A stretch of DNA of 64,000 nucleotides from UBA6016 sp041915365 (GTDB lineage Bacteria; Campylobacterota; Campylobacteria; Campylobacterales; UBA6016), in the NCBI GenBank assembly GCA_041915365.1, contig JAYSBP010000005.1, positions 1-64,000 on the forward strand, given 5' to 3'. The position numbers and the translations under genes were made by a program. The notes beneath the pieces are model-generated. The model was not told the origin of the DNA, searched no databases, and saw only the letters and a list, made by a program, of their open reading frames with translations. This document shows, piece by piece, positions 32,791-42,029 of this stretch (position 1 is its first letter; every line of letters starts with the position of its first letter).

Positions 32791-34617
32791 ATGAAAAAAA
32801 TATTGTTGATTTTGTCGCTTTGTGCTTCGCTTTTTTCGCAGATAATCGGTTCCGACTTTTTGAAACTAGAAAAAGACGGCCTCACTATCACTGATGAAGC
32901 TAAATTTTTGGCTTATATCAAGGGGATGGATGACCCTCAGTTGGTTGCTCAGTATAGAGATATTTTGCACCCGATAGACCTCTTCGGTAATGCTCAAAGC
33001 GCTCTTGTAAACGTGGATAGCTATGAGCAGGCTTTTAAAAATCTAAGATTGATATATTCCAAGCTGTATCTAAAAGACAAGCCGCAAAACATCGATAGAC
33101 AAGTATCGGAGCTAAAAGACAAACAAGCCGGGATAGTCTCTTTGCTACTCTCAATTCAGAGTAAAAATCCGTATGATGCCGACATAGTTCCTATAATTTT
33201 GGAATACAGAAAAATAGACAGAAAGCTGTTGGAGCTTGACGTAGAAAAAGAGTCGCTTGCGAATAGCAGAAACGAACTCATCGATGCGATAGTCAAAAAA
33301 AAGCTTATTTTTGAGAGCGATGACGTAGACTTAAAATCCAAAATAACATCTCTTAGCCAAAAGATGAATGAGCTAAAAAAAGAGTCTGAAGCCGCAAAAA
33401 CCGACGCCAAAAAAGAAAAGATAGCGATACAAAGCTCCATAACTTCGTTTAGACTCAAAACTTACGAGATGAAATCAGACTTCCTAGAAAAAATAAGGCT
33501 TCTCAAAAAAATAAAATCATCAAAAACAGCTTCAAAAGAGAAAGATGCGCTTGATGGCTTGCTCTCAAAAACATACGAGCCGATATATCTTGCCAATGCC
33601 GACAAGATAAGCGCAGATAAGCTTGTAGAATATGACAAAGAGAGGGTTGCTTTTGAGGGCAATAAGAGTGAGACGGAGCTTGATACTCAGGTGCTAGAGC
33701 GTGTTTTCAAATCTTTTGACGATTCGCTTCCTGCAAAAACAAGCGGATATTTCGAAGGGGCCTATGCTACTTTTGTGAAAATATTGGACACTACGCTATT
33801 TATCTCAAACAACGTGGACATAAAAGTCAAAACCGTAATAGGTGTTTTATTTTTGCTAGTCATTATCTATCTAGTAAAAGTCTGGCTTTCGCTAAAGGCT
33901 GTCCCGACCTATTTTAAGAGGGCGTACAAAGAGGGTGGACACTCCGAACACATAAAGTTTATAGTCTCAAAAATAATTAACATCTCGGCATACATCGTAA
34001 TGTTTTTTGTTTTGCTAGGTGGGTTTGGGCTCTCTTTGACAAACTTTGCGATTATCGTCTCGGCTCTCTCTGTGGGTATCGGTTTTGGTTTGCAGGGGGT
34101 GGTGTCAAACTTTATTTCGGGAATCATTCTCCTCTTTGAAAACTCCATCAAAATAGGTGACGTGCTTAGCTTGCCGGATGGCAGAACCGGAGTTGTGACA
34201 TCTGTGAATCTGAGAACGACAAACATTCGTACACCAGATGATGTGGATATACTTATCCCAAATTCGAGCGTATTTTCAGGGCAAATAGAGAACCTAACAA
34301 AAGATAGCAGTCTAGTCAGACGAAGGGTAAAGTTTACCGTCGGATACGGCACGGATACCGATAAGCTTCAAGAGGTGCTGGATGCAAAAACAAAAGAGCT
34401 TATGGGTGAAAACTTCATAGAGGGGACGAAGCTTTTGGTCGTAGGCTACGGTAATTACGGCATAGACATAGAATATAGGGTGCTTGTAGACATCAAAAAG
34501 CAAGCGGTTGAGATAGGCGACTTTTTGAAAGAATTTCTGGAGGAGATTGTCGCCGCAGGTATTGAGTTGCCGTATCCGAAGCTGGAAATTATAAAATTTG
34601 AAGGGAATTTAAAATGA
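32791..34617 (+). CDS. MscS-family mechanosensitive channel with large N-terminal domain
   Basis: The 608-residue protein has a signal peptide (about 1-22), a coiled-coil-rich periplasmic region (about 60-300), membrane segments at ~345-365, 400-425 and 430-465, and an MscS core with GFGLQGVVSNFISGIILLFE and the beta domain LPDGRTGVVTSVNLRTTNIR. It acts as an osmotic release valve in the inner membrane. The start codon abuts the previous stop, and the last bases overlap the Dabb gene, which suggests it belongs to the lipid-transport operon. That linkage is unusual. Confidence 0.93.
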   Translation: MKKILLILSLCASLFSQIIGSDFLKLEKDGLTITDEAKFLAYIKGMDDPQLVAQYRDILHPIDLFGNAQSALVNVDSYEQAFKNLRLIYSKLYLKDKPQNIDRQVSELKDKQAGIVSLLLSIQSKNPYDADIVPIILEYRKIDRKLLELDVEKESLANSRNELIDAIVKKKLIFESDDVDLKSKITSLSQKMNELKKESEAAKTDAKKEKIAIQSSITSFRLKTYEMKSDFLEKIRLLKKIKSSKTASKEKDALDGLLSKTYEPIYLANADKISADKLVEYDKERVAFEGNKSETELDTQVLERVFKSFDDSLPAKTSGYFEGAYATFVKILDTTLFISNNVDIKVKTVIGVLFLLVIIYLVKVWLSLKAVPTYFKRAYKEGGHSEHIKFIVSKIINISAYIVMFFVLLGGFGLSLTNFAIIVSALSVGIGFGLQGVVSNFISGIILLFENSIKIGDVLSLPDGRTGVVTSVNLRTTNIRTPDDVDILIPNSSVFSGQIENLTKDSSLVRRRVKFTVGYGTDTDKLQEVLDAKTKELMGENFIEGTKLLVVGYGNYGIDIEYRVLVDIKKQAVEIGDFLKEFLEEIVAAGIELPYPKLEIIKFEGNLK

Positions 34618-34895
34618 TAAGACACATAGTATTTTTTAAACACGAAGATGCGCAAAAAGTCGATAAACTTTCACAGATGTTGACGGCTCTTGAGGAGAAA
34701 ATAGATTTTATTATCGACCTTGAAGTAGGCGTGGATTTTTTACACTCTGCTCGCTCTTTTGATTTGGCTTTGACAGTCACATTAGCGTCACGTGAGCACC
34801 TACCTTTGTATGCCGAGCACCCTGAACATTTACAGGTGGTGGAGTGGGTAAAAGCAAACGGTTTTGAGAGTAAAGTCGTAGATTATGATATGTGA
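34614..34895 (+). CDS. Dabb (stress-responsive A/B barrel) domain protein
   Basis: This 93-residue protein has the Dabb dimeric alpha/beta-barrel pattern: MIRHIVFFKHEDAQKVDK at the start, LEVGVDFLHSARSFDLALTV in the middle and YAEHPEHLQVVEWVK near the end, the last being the family hallmark. The catalytic or binding role is not known. It overlaps the MscS gene by four bases and closes the operon. Confidence 0.92.
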   Translation: MIRHIVFFKHEDAQKVDKLSQMLTALEEKIDFIIDLEVGVDFLHSARSFDLALTVTLASREHLPLYAEHPEHLQVVEWVKANGFESKVVDYDM

Positions 34896-34936
34896 CGCTA
34901 TTGTTATTTATTAGACATTTTTTTAACACTTCATTT

Positions 34937-34945
34937 TGATACAAT
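34937..34945 (+). promoter_or_regulatory. Extended -10 promoter of the EAL-HDOD gene
   Basis: TGA-TACAAT is an extended -10 element 31-39 bases before the ATG at 34976, with TAGGGA as ribosome site. It lies in an 80-base gap after the Dabb gene. Confidence 0.5.
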
Positions 34946-34975
34946 CGCACCAAAAAATATAATTTAGGGATTTTT

Positions 34976-36193
34976 ATGTCAAGCGCACTAATAGGCAGGC
35001 AACCGATACTTAACAAAAAAGGTGACATTGTCGCTTATGAGCTTTTGTTCCGCTCCGGTTCTACCAATTATGCAACTGTGACAGACAATACGGTAGCCAC
35101 GGCAAGCGTATTGCTAAATGCCCTAAACTCAATAGGGCTCGATAGGCTAATAGGCTCAAAAAGAGCATTTATCAACGTGGACAAAGAGTTTTTGATGTCG
35201 AGCGCTCTTGAAGGGTTGCCAAAAGAGAAATTTGTGGTTGAAATACTAGAGACCGTTGTCGTCGATGACGAGATAGTAGCCAGAATGGACGCTCTTAGCA
35301 AAGCTGGATTTACTTTTGCGATTGATGACTTAGATATGAATAGTGAACAGCTAAAAAATTTCGAGCCGATAATGTGCTTTACTAGCATACTTAAGATAGA
35401 TTTGATGGCGGCCGGCGGTATGGACGGTGTGCGAGAGAAAATATCGTGCTTTGACAAAACAAAATTCAAATTTTTGGCTGAGAAGGTAGAGACTGAAGCG
35501 GAGTTTGAGGCTTGCAAGGCTCTCGGATTTGACTATTATCAAGAATATTTTTTTGAAAAGCCGACGATAGTAGAAGGTAAAAAAATAGACTCAGCAAAGG
35601 CCACCGTAGTAAGATTGCTTCGTATGATACAAGGTGATAGCGAACTCGGTGAAGTGGCGGATGAGATAAGCAAATCCCCAGACCTTTCTATCAATCTTCT
35701 AAAATACATAAATTCAGCGGGAAGTGGGGTCAAATGTGAGGTAAGCTCCATTGGGCAAGCCGTCTCTTTTCTCGGTAGATTGCCGCTTAGTCAGTGGCTG
35801 ATGCTATTTTTATATGCCGGAGCTGAGAATAAATTTGCAAATCCGCTAATGGAATCGGCCATCTTGAGAGCAAATATTATGGACTGCTTTTCTAAAAAGC
35901 TAAAAAAAGACAAAACGATGATTGATAAAGCTTATTTGACTGGGCTTTTGTCTTTTTTTGACGCCATTATGCAGTTGCCGATAGATAAGATCAAAGATGA
36001 AATAGCTCTTGACCCAGAGATATATGAGGCGATAACTACGAGGCAGAATATACTCGGTAAGTTACTCCAAATTTCGGCTGTCATAGAGAAGGGTGATTGG
36101 CAGAAGATAGAGCTTATATCAAAGAAGTTGGGGATTAGCATAGATGAGATTACCGCTATGCTCGGTGGTTGTTACGCTTCTATCTACAAATAA
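34976..36193 (+). CDS. EAL-HDOD protein (YuxH-like), likely regulatory
   Basis: The 405-residue protein has a degenerate EAL domain (about 1-195) and an HDOD domain (about 200-395). The start IGRQPILNKKGDIVAYELLF matches YuxH-like proteins; the EAL catalytic set is incomplete (YELLFRSG, and DDLDMNSEQ in place of DDFGxG), so cyclic-di-GMP hydrolysis is not expected. The HDOD half (SINLLKYINSAGSG) is typical of signalling scaffolds. It appears monocistronic. Confidence 0.92.
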   Translation: MSSALIGRQPILNKKGDIVAYELLFRSGSTNYATVTDNTVATASVLLNALNSIGLDRLIGSKRAFINVDKEFLMSSALEGLPKEKFVVEILETVVVDDEIVARMDALSKAGFTFAIDDLDMNSEQLKNFEPIMCFTSILKIDLMAAGGMDGVREKISCFDKTKFKFLAEKVETEAEFEACKALGFDYYQEYFFEKPTIVEGKKIDSAKATVVRLLRMIQGDSELGEVADEISKSPDLSINLLKYINSAGSGVKCEVSSIGQAVSFLGRLPLSQWLMLFLYAGAENKFANPLMESAILRANIMDCFSKKLKKDKTMIDKAYLTGLLSFFDAIMQLPIDKIKDEIALDPEIYEAITTRQNILGKLLQISAVIEKGDWQKIELISKKLGISIDEITAMLGGCYASIYK

Positions 36194-36194
36194 C

Positions 36195-36223
36195 GCTTAG
36201 ACGGACAAAAAATCCGTCTAAGC
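36195..36223. terminator. Bidirectional hairpin between convergent genes
   Basis: Perfect 11-bp arms GCTTAGACGGA and TCCGTCTAAGC surround a 7-base A-rich loop, directly after the EAL-HDOD stop and 26 bases before the end of argG. There is no proper T-tract on either side, so it may act as a weak terminator or a 3'-end stabiliser. Confidence 0.55.
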
Positions 36224-36249
36224 TAACCAACATCTTATGGGGCGGCAGA

Positions 36250-37467
36250 TTATTCTCTGCCCTGTACTTGCCCGCCGATGATGAATCTAAGACCTTGTAG
36301 TTTTATAAACCCTGCAGCATCTTTTTGGTTATAAACTTCATCTTTTTCAAATGTGCAATACTCAGGATTGAATAGCGATTTTGATGATTTTCTGCCGGCT
36401 ACCGATACGTTTCCTTTGTAGAGCTTAAGTCTTACAGTCCCGCTTACATTTTTTTGTGTATTGTCGATGAGCGCTTGCAATGCTTCTCTCTCTGGGCTAA
36501 ACCAGAATCCGTTGTAGATTAGTTTTGCGTATTTTGGCATCATCTCGTCTTTTAGGTGTGCCGCTTCTCTGTCGAGCGTGATGGACTCTATCGCTCTGTG
36601 TGCACGTAGTAGTATCGTACCGCCCGGAGTTTCGTAGCATCCTCTTGATTTCATACCGACAAATCTGTTTTCGACGATGTCTATTCTGCCGATACCGTGT
36701 TTGTTGCCGTATTCGTTTAGTTTTGCAAGGATTGTCGCAGGAGACATTTTAGTTCCGTTGATGGCTACCGCGTCGCCTTTGTCAAACTCTATTTCGATAT
36801 ATTCCGCTTCATCAGGCGCATTTTCAGGACTTACGGACCATCTCCACATATCTTCTTCAGCCTCAGCCCACGGGTCTTCTAGCACTTTGCCTTCATAGCT
36901 GATGTGTAGTAGATTTGCATCCATTGAGTATGGGCTTCCGCCTACTTTTTGTTCTATTGGAATACCGTGTTTGTCTGCAAATGCAAGTAGGCTCTCTCTT
37001 GAATTTAACTCCCACTCTCTCCATGGGGCGATAACGTGGATTTTTGGGTCAAAATGCAGATAGCCAAGCTCAAATCTTACTTGGTCATTGCCTTTTCCAG
37101 TTGCACCGTGACATACGGCGTCAGCACCCATTTGTTTTGCGATTTCCATTTGTCTTTTTGCGATAAGCGGTCTTGCTATTGAAGTGCCTAGCAGGTATTC
37201 ACCCTCATAGATTGCGTTTGCTCTAAACATAGGAAACACAAAATCCCTAACAAATTCTTCTCTTAGGTCATCGATAAAGATATTTTCGTCTTTGATGCCT
37301 AGAAGTTTTGCTTTTGCACGTGCCGGCTCTAGTTCTTCGCCCTGACCGATGTCTGCCGTAAAAGTGACGACTTCACAGCCATAAGTCTCTTCAAGCCATT
37401 TTAGGATTACGCTTGTGTCTAGTCCTCCAGAGTATGCAAGAACTACTTTTTTGATTTGTTTGCTCAT
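36250..37467 (-). CDS. argG: Argininosuccinate synthase
   Basis: The 405-residue enzyme joins citrulline and aspartate with ATP in arginine synthesis. It has the PP-loop start VVLAYSGGLDTSVILKWLEE, then CHGATGKGNDQVRFE and SPYSMDANLLHISYEGK. Length is normal. AAAGG lies before the ATG. argH is about 9.6 kb away on the other strand, so the pathway genes are near each other but not cotranscribed. Confidence 0.97.
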   Translation of the reverse strand: MSKQIKKVVLAYSGGLDTSVILKWLEETYGCEVVTFTADIGQGEELEPARAKAKLLGIKDENIFIDDLREEFVRDFVFPMFRANAIYEGEYLLGTSIARPLIAKRQMEIAKQMGADAVCHGATGKGNDQVRFELGYLHFDPKIHVIAPWREWELNSRESLLAFADKHGIPIEQKVGGSPYSMDANLLHISYEGKVLEDPWAEAEEDMWRWSVSPENAPDEAEYIEIEFDKGDAVAINGTKMSPATILAKLNEYGNKHGIGRIDIVENRFVGMKSRGCYETPGGTILLRAHRAIESITLDREAAHLKDEMMPKYAKLIYNGFWFSPEREALQALIDNTQKNVSGTVRLKLYKGNVSVAGRKSSKSLFNPEYCTFEKDEVYNQKDAAGFIKLQGLRFIIGGQVQGRE

Positions 37468-37565
37468 AAAAAACCTTTGTTTGATTTTTGTTTGCCGTAT
37501 TTTACCGTCTATTTGCTATGAGATTGTTACGAGGCATTTTTTGCTTCATTTGCCGATTTTGGTAG

Positions 37566-37571
37566 TATAAT
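37566..37571 (+). promoter_or_regulatory. -10 element of the MshQ-like/pseudopilin operon
   Basis: TATAAT lies 36 bases before the ATG of the giant exported protein, with a weak TTGCTT at 37541-37546 as possible -35 and AGGAAG as ribosome site. The 140-base gap is shared with the divergent argG promoter. Confidence 0.45.
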
Positions 37572-37607
37572 AGAAAACTTTGGTAATTAATATTTACAGG
37601 AAGAAAG

Positions 37608-40600
37608 ATGGGAAAGAGGTTATTCTACGGGCTTTTTATATTTTTTGCGGTGACCTCTCAAGCATTTGCAACAAATTATACGCTTGCCAATAATGTGAAT
37701 AGCTCAAATCTTCCATCTTGTGGCGGCAGTACGTCGAATTGGAGCTATAGTAGCGGCACTTTTACCTGTAATTACTCGGTGTCACTTAGCGCAGGGGACA
37801 CGATAACGGCGTCAAGCTCCAAAATTTTGTCAGTAGCAAACGGGATTACACTCGGCGGTAGCAACACTATCGGAAGTCAATCAAGTACAATATCTTTAAC
37901 CTCTGCAAACGGCGGTATCACCATAAGCGGTTCTAACAATACCGTATATGGCGATATTAGTGGGGCGGCAACCGGCGTTAGTATATCTGGTGCGACGGTT
38001 ACTGGCAATGTTAGCTCGGCGAATAACACAGTCTCAATAACAAATAGTACGATAAACGGCTCTGTTACATCGGGCGGCGGTAGCGGTATTCTTTTGACAA
38101 ATACAGCAGTAATCGGCGATGTAAAATCGACCAATAATACCGTGCAGACAAGCGGCGGTAGTATAACCGGCAATATAGAAGCAGGTGGTGCAGGGCTCAT
38201 AACTAGTAATACAAATATAACGGCCACAACCATAAAAGTTCCAAACAATACTGTTAGCATAACAGGTGGAACAATCAGCGGCGCCATCACTACGAGCGGG
38301 GGCAACGGTGTGCAGCTCACCAATGTGACAATGACATCCGGCTCTATCACAACGAATAATGTTGCCGTATTAATATCCGGCAGTCATGTCGGTTCATCAT
38401 CAAATATTGTGCCAATAAGCTCAGGAAATACCGTGAGGGTACAAAGTAGCTCAACCGTATATGCCAGCATAACGGCTCCAGATTACAATTCGCCATCTAG
38501 CCCGACGATAATAAAAGACTCTACAAGTATAATATATGGGACTTGTAGCCCAAATTATGGCAATCCTTGTACTGATATTCCAGTAGACTGCAACTCATAC
38601 AATACGCTTTTTGGTTACGGCATCATAGGTAGTACGGGTTTTGTTAGAGGGCAAAACTCAACAATAAACAACATAGACATATCTGGAACTGTTACGGACC
38701 CGACTACGCCGACCCCAACGGGAAATCTTGCCTCCGTACACCCGACTTTTCCATCAATTGTTCCGTCGACTTTCCCTGTGTTTAGCTCGAGTGTAGACTT
38801 GTTAAATCAAGCTACTATAGCGGCCGGAACATATAATGATATTTCTGTCTCCGGAAAAGAACACGGTGGCAACACTCCTTATACGTCAGATTTTACTGGC
38901 GGCACATACTACATCAAAAAACTTACCATAGGTGGGCAAAGCGCTGCCAACTATGTCACTTTGGCGCCAGGGTCTTACTATATAGATCAGCTTGTGATGG
39001 AAAATAATGCAGAGATAAGACTTACGAATACAGGTGAAGTGAAGATATACATAGGGACAAGTATCACAGGCGACAATGACCTAAAAATAAACTCAAGCGG
39101 TAGCGTAGCGAATCTCAAAATTTACCTATATGATGGCGTGAACGTAGATATAGGAAACTACAATAACGGTACAAGCACACTTAGCTTTAACGGGATGATT
39201 TATTCGCCGTACACAAATACAAGTATCAAATTTGGCAACAATAACAATATTCAGGGTGCTATTGTGTCGGCCGGAAGTGTTAATGTCGGTCAAAATACGG
39301 ATTTGTTTTATGATTCAAATGTGCAATCCTCGCTTTTTACGTCCGTCGGGTGTCAAGGATATATCGTCACGTATTATCCAAACGGCGCAAATAGCGGCAC
39401 CGTACCGAGTACATCTGGAACTATGTATGTAAGTGGAAGCACGGTAACGGTCTCTGGAAATACTGGCAATTTGTCAAAAACGGGAGCTACTTTTAACGGT
39501 TGGAATACGAGTGCTGATGGTAGTGGTACTGATTATGCCCCTGGCTCTATGTTTACGATTAGCTCAAATGTTGGATTATTTGCAAAGTGGCTCTCAAATA
39601 ATGCAAGTTTCAACTCTTGGGAGACTGTGCGAACAAAAGATACGGCAAGTGTTTATACCAAAGTGGTCGGCAGTACTTTTACTGAAGTTGTCGGAACTAC
39701 CGATGGAAGCGTATTCGACGGAGTAGTGTGCGTAAGCGTAGTGGATGCCAACGGTGTTATGCTGGCTGGTGGGGGTTATCAGTGCAAGGATATAAATGCG
39801 GCTTCTACTACCTTCTCTTGGACTTTGACCGAGGCTTCAAAAAATGCAAGAATAGTTATAAACTCCAAATCTGGGACAACAACAAACGGCGTAGTTCCGG
39901 CTAACTGGAGCGGGTATACCGTCAGCGATTCTACCGATTGGTTTGCTATAAAACCGAGCGACATTACGGTCTCTGTAACGCCAAATCCTGCAAAAGCAGG
40001 AGCCGCATTCACGCTAAGCGCATCTCATACAACCAGTGGCTACAACGGCACAACATCAATAACAACATCGGTGAGCAATACAAATTGCTCTACAAAATCT
40101 GGTTTTTTGAGCGTTGAGCCTGAGACAATGACATTTGCTACCCAGTCACAAACAAAAACGCTCATCTCAAAGGATGTCGGCGACCTGAGTCTGACGATCA
40201 AAGATACTACATGGACGGTGATAGACCAATATGTGGGCTGTGTGCAAGATAGTAGTTCAAATACGCCTGACACAACGGGCAGGGTGGGATGCGATATAGA
40301 AAAAAGCACTACAATAAAAGTAATCCCATACGATATTAATGCGACAAAGACGACCACAGATCCTATATGGGCATACAGGAGTGTCGGTGGACTTCCTCAG
40401 ATGAGCTTTGATTTTACGGTTAGTGCGACAAGGCCGCCTCTTGGTACGGAGACGTCGGCGCAGACACTGCCGAACTACTCTACAAATTGCTATGCCGAAG
40501 ATACTACTGTCGTGCTGAACGCTAGCCTAACTCCAACATCTAAAAGTCTTACAAGTACTAGCGACATCAAGATAGTGCCGACGGATACCGCAATAGTCCT

Positions 40601-41360
40601 TACTCCTACGGCCGACAAGCTATCCGTGCTTGTTCCATTAAGCAAGTTTAGTTCAGGTACGGCAAATGTCGGGCTTTTGATAAATAGCGACAAGGGTACG
40701 ACTTATACGCCAGAAGATGTGATGACGCTGAATGTCACGGGCTGGACTTCATCCACAACAAATAATACGTATGACACAACAACGACACAAGATAAGCTAT
40801 ATTTTCTATACGGACGGATAGGGGCTCCAAATGCGATGCTAAACTTCAATATAGCAACCCCTCAAATAGTGAGAGTGTATGCTCAGGTGTATGCCACAGG
40901 TTCTGGTAGCCTTCCTGGCTCGTATACTTGGGTAAAAGTGCCCGGTAGTGCCAACTGGTGGATAAATGCTCTTGACAACAGCGTCTTGACTGAGCTTTCG
41001 AGTGCTTTGCCGAGAGCTTCGTCGACACTCGGCGGCGATAATACGACTAGCACACTCAATGGTATAACAACAACTCCCATCGGAATAACCGGAGGCGTTG
41101 GTCAGGTGTCGGTAAATATGTCGGGGGCACAAAATATCGACCAGCAGTTTAAACTCCACTTTGCCGTCCCTTCATACCTGTCGTTTACTACGCAGACTTA
41201 TAGCTATACGGCTAATAGCGATTGCTCGCAGCACCCTTGCTCTACCATTGAGATATTTGGCACGGATACGACGCAGTGGTATGGGGCTGGAGACAAAAAA
41301 AACAGCAATGCTATAGAGTCGGTGCCAAAAGGCAAACGAGCGCCTAAGGTCAACTGGTAG
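37608..41360 (+). CDS. MshQ-like large exported protein
   Basis: The 1250-residue protein has a signal peptide (about 1-21, ending SQAFA). A Ser/Thr/Gly/Asn-rich beta-helix-like part (about 30-330) includes imperfect repeats of ~48 residues, and a middle region (about 330-570) has CxxxPNYGNPCTD and TYYIKKLTI. A Listeria-Bacteroides-type repeat follows (about 581-661, with GATFNGWNTSADGSGTDY), and a C-terminal beta region ends in a cysteine pair (NSDCSQHPCSTIEIFG). The layout resembles MshQ of MSHA-type pilus clusters, and three pseudopilin genes follow. It is probably a surface or pilus-associated adhesin. No known enzymatic motif is seen. Confidence 0.72.
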   Translation: MGKRLFYGLFIFFAVTSQAFATNYTLANNVNSSNLPSCGGSTSNWSYSSGTFTCNYSVSLSAGDTITASSSKILSVANGITLGGSNTIGSQSSTISLTSANGGITISGSNNTVYGDISGAATGVSISGATVTGNVSSANNTVSITNSTINGSVTSGGGSGILLTNTAVIGDVKSTNNTVQTSGGSITGNIEAGGAGLITSNTNITATTIKVPNNTVSITGGTISGAITTSGGNGVQLTNVTMTSGSITTNNVAVLISGSHVGSSSNIVPISSGNTVRVQSSSTVYASITAPDYNSPSSPTIIKDSTSIIYGTCSPNYGNPCTDIPVDCNSYNTLFGYGIIGSTGFVRGQNSTINNIDISGTVTDPTTPTPTGNLASVHPTFPSIVPSTFPVFSSSVDLLNQATIAAGTYNDISVSGKEHGGNTPYTSDFTGGTYYIKKLTIGGQSAANYVTLAPGSYYIDQLVMENNAEIRLTNTGEVKIYIGTSITGDNDLKINSSGSVANLKIYLYDGVNVDIGNYNNGTSTLSFNGMIYSPYTNTSIKFGNNNNIQGAIVSAGSVNVGQNTDLFYDSNVQSSLFTSVGCQGYIVTYYPNGANSGTVPSTSGTMYVSGSTVTVSGNTGNLSKTGATFNGWNTSADGSGTDYAPGSMFTISSNVGLFAKWLSNNASFNSWETVRTKDTASVYTKVVGSTFTEVVGTTDGSVFDGVVCVSVVDANGVMLAGGGYQCKDINAASTTFSWTLTEASKNARIVINSKSGTTTNGVVPANWSGYTVSDSTDWFAIKPSDITVSVTPNPAKAGAAFTLSASHTTSGYNGTTSITTSVSNTNCSTKSGFLSVEPETMTFATQSQTKTLISKDVGDLSLTIKDTTWTVIDQYVGCVQDSSSNTPDTTGRVGCDIEKSTTIKVIPYDINATKTTTDPIWAYRSVGGLPQMSFDFTVSATRPPLGTETSAQTLPNYSTNCYAEDTTVVLNASLTPTSKSLTSTSDIKIVPTDTAIVLTPTADKLSVLVPLSKFSSGTANVGLLINSDKGTTYTPEDVMTLNVTGWTSSTTNNTYDTTTTQDKLYFLYGRIGAPNAMLNFNIATPQIVRVYAQVYATGSGSLPGSYTWVKVPGSANWWINALDNSVLTELSSALPRASSTLGGDNTTSTLNGITTTPIGITGGVGQVSVNMSGAQNIDQQFKLHFAVPSYLSFTTQTYSYTANSDCSQHPCSTIEIFGTDTTQWYGAGDKKNSNAIESVPKGKRAPKVNW

Positions 41361-41363
41361 TCA

Positions 41364-42029
41364 ATGAAAAAAGGCTTTACGCTTATAGAGCTTATCATTA
41401 GTATCGTTATCATAGGTATAGCGGCATCTGTTTTGCCGACGATGATAGCCTCTGCAAACAAGCTAGAAGAGGACACCTTAAATCAAGATGTATTTTTCAA
41501 ATCCGTAACAGTCCTGACCGACATCGCTTCTAGGTATTGGGATGATCCGTCTTCTACAAATGGAGACGAAAATATTACGGCGTTAATCTGGCATACAAAC
41601 ACAGGCGACACGGCGCTGGAGAAGACGTCATATAGAGATGGAAGTATTCAAAATGAAAACTTTAGATATTTTTTTAGTAGCAATAGCGCCTCAGACCTGA
41701 CAAATGCGACACACCAAATAAAAGATAGCGATACCGGCTACGACAATATCAATCAATACCAAAACGGCTATATCGACGAGACGGCTAGCGACGCAAGAGT
41801 CCGCTATGACATCAAAATAGACTATGTAGATGATAAATTTACTACCGAAAGTGCCGACCACAAAACACAAACGTTTAGTTGGAAACTAGATGGCAGTGGC
41901 GGTTCTACTAGCGCGACTAACTCCACAAATCTAAAGCGAATAAGAGTGACGGCGAGTGGGAGAAATAACAATATTTCTTTCGTATATTTCAGCTCAAATA
42001 TCGGCACGGCAGGGATAAAAAAACAGTGA
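41364..42029 (+). CDS. Pseudopilin, type IV prepilin N-terminus (first)
   Basis: This 221-residue protein has the prepilin motif KKGFTLIELI: cleavage after Gly4, Phe +1 and Glu +5, then a hydrophobic helix (IISIVIIGIAASVLPTMIAS). The C-terminal domain is soluble and acidic, with no cysteine pair. It starts three bases after the stop of the MshQ-like gene and overlaps the next gene by four bases, so it is part of a tight operon. Function would be as minor pilin of a type IV pilus or secretion-like system. Confidence 0.85.
   Translation: MKKGFTLIELIISIVIIGIAASVLPTMIASANKLEEDTLNQDVFFKSVTVLTDIASRYWDDPSSTNGDENITALIWHTNTGDTALEKTSYRDGSIQNENFRYFFSSNSASDLTNATHQIKDSDTGYDNINQYQNGYIDETASDARVRYDIKIDYVDDKFTTESADHKTQTFSWKLDGSGGSTSATNSTNLKRIRVTASGRNNNISFVYFSSNIGTAGIKKQ

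Noticed and set aside
36195..36223. A confident rho-independent terminator for argG or the EAL-HDOD gene
   Set aside because: The stem is perfect but no T-tract follows on either strand, so it is reported only as a weak candidate.
37877..38350. A 157-codon minus-strand frame inside the MshQ-like gene
   Set aside because: It mirrors the low-complexity repeats of the plus-strand gene and has an odd Pro/Val-rich composition. It is a shadow frame.
37920..38390. Repeated segments that could suggest a CRISPR-like array
   Set aside because: Repeats are protein-level, imperfect and in frame. There are no equal spacers and no cas genes.
40839..41159. Several minus-strand frames at the end of the MshQ-like gene
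   Set aside because: They overlap each other in different frames with no ribosome site. The plus strand has the coherent coding signal.
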